Source: Timema cristinae
Taxonomy: Eukaryota; Arthropoda; Insecta; Phasmatodea; Timematidae
Assembly: GCA_039000515.1 (NCBI GenBank)
Contig: JBCFYV010000100.1
Coordinates: 25,654,351 to 25,718,350, forward strand
Length of the DNA: 64,000 nt
Reading direction: 5' to 3'
Shown here: positions 63,335-64,000 of the stretch, one piece after another
Numbering within the stretch: position 1 is the stretch's first letter
Layout of the letters: every line of letters begins with the position of its first letter
Made by a program: the position numbers and the translations under genes
Notes under the pieces: model-generated
What the model was told of the DNA's origin: nothing
The model's database searches: none
The model's input: only the letters and a program-made list of their open reading frames with translations

Positions 63335-63465
63335 AGTTTACTATCCCTCCACGCAAATACGGGTGCACTTCCTATAATTCAACCTTATTCATCTTTGACT
63401 CACTAGAATAACTAGTGCATATGCGTATGACCTAAAAATTTAGTAAGACGCGATGCTAAAAAAAA
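63335..63465 (+). repeat. SINE-B 3' half
   Basis: CTATCCCTCCACGCAAATAC, GGGTGCACTTCCTATAATTC, ACTCACTAGAATAACTAGTG and tail AAAATTTAGTAAGACGCGAT with an A-rich end. Confidence 0.8.
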
Positions 63466-64000
63466 TGAAGAGGATTAAATATTGGCCCGTTATATTGGGT
63501 GGAAGAGGGGGTTGTGGGAAAAGAGAATGCGAGGAAAGAAGGGGGGTGTCATCGAATGGGTTATGGGAGAGCGGATGGGGGCAAGGTTTTCCTCTTCTCC
63601 TCATGTGATTTATCCATCCCTTCACACGATAATGTAGTGCACTCTTTTAAACAACCTACCTCATCCTTGCCTCTTAGAATTATCTCTTATTATCATTGTT
63701 GTTAGACAAGAGTAATGAAATAAATGGTTCAACGCAACTGTACATACTTTCCCATTCAGTCTATTGTAGTTCAAACTAATTTTTTTTTAACATAACACTA
63801 TTATTTAAATAATTTTTCCTCAGAAAAAAACACAAAATATTATTTTAATAATAGTTTTGAAACACAGCCGTCTTTAGTTACAGGCCGGAATACTGAAGTT
63901 TGGCAACACTGCGTTGGGGCCGGTCGACAACACAGCCACGTGCAGTATTGCTGATTAGTTCCGTTTGTTTTTCTGTGCTGAATGTTTGTTTCTCGTGTAA
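63466..64000. other. Unassigned DNA
   Basis: A purine-rich stretch covers 63495-63550; short frames on both strands there have no known motif. Nothing else is supported. Confidence 0.4.

Overview
The window looks like intergenic and intronic DNA from an arthropod, most likely an insect with a large repeat-rich genome. It is AT-rich, has no operon-like gene packing, and carries two interstitial blocks of the insect-type telomere repeat TTAGG. Two stretches have coding character tied to a known family: one spliced exon of a host gene and one transposase-derived terminal exon. One further short reading frame is an unidentified possible relic. The species cannot be named from the sequence. All family labels (SINE-A to SINE-F, TIR-1, Rep-2 to Rep-4, Pal-5, Pal-6) are my own, built by comparing copies inside the window.

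The host-gene exon is at 44441-44587 on the minus strand. It has a good acceptor and donor and encodes an acidic N-terminal segment ending in a helix with the core WLGELD. I read this as the talin-binding N-terminus of an MRL-family adaptor (MIG-10/RIAM/Lamellipodin; pico in flies). Much of the surrounding sequence may be intron or upstream DNA of that gene, but no second exon could be identified. The transposase exon is at 23933-24063, inside an internally deleted hAT element.

The rest is layered mobile DNA. The main component is tRNA-derived SINEs. SINE-A (about 285 bp, box B GGTTCAATCC, AAT-repeat tail) has about a dozen copies, many with clear target-site duplications. SINE-B (about 240 bp, box B GGTTCGAATCTC) has more than 35 full, partial or decayed copies. 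The two have different tRNA heads and bodies but the same 3' end, built around the hairpin ACCCGAACGGGT, which implies a shared LINE partner. Four smaller tRNA-derived families are present. DNA elements include several hAT-type elements (one with a perfect 8-bp duplication), palindromic TTAA-flanked elements (TIR-1), a Helitron-like element, and a foldback element at 9494-10564 with arms of about 457 bp that are nearly identical. Nested insertions are common: SINE-A in SINE-A, SINE-A in TIR-1, SINE-A in Rep-2, SINE-B in hAT, and TIR-1 in the duplicated flank of the foldback.

Tandem arrays are the second theme: a GT-rich array of 39-45 bp units (624-2436), a 30-bp array with two linked variants (15565-16290), a 46-bp array with dimeric order (38010-38672), a 67-bp array that grew out of the tRNA head of a SINE (41699-42210), and a ~150-bp array beside the MRL exon (44693-45215). 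Almost all longer reading frames in the window are by-products of these arrays or of SINEs.
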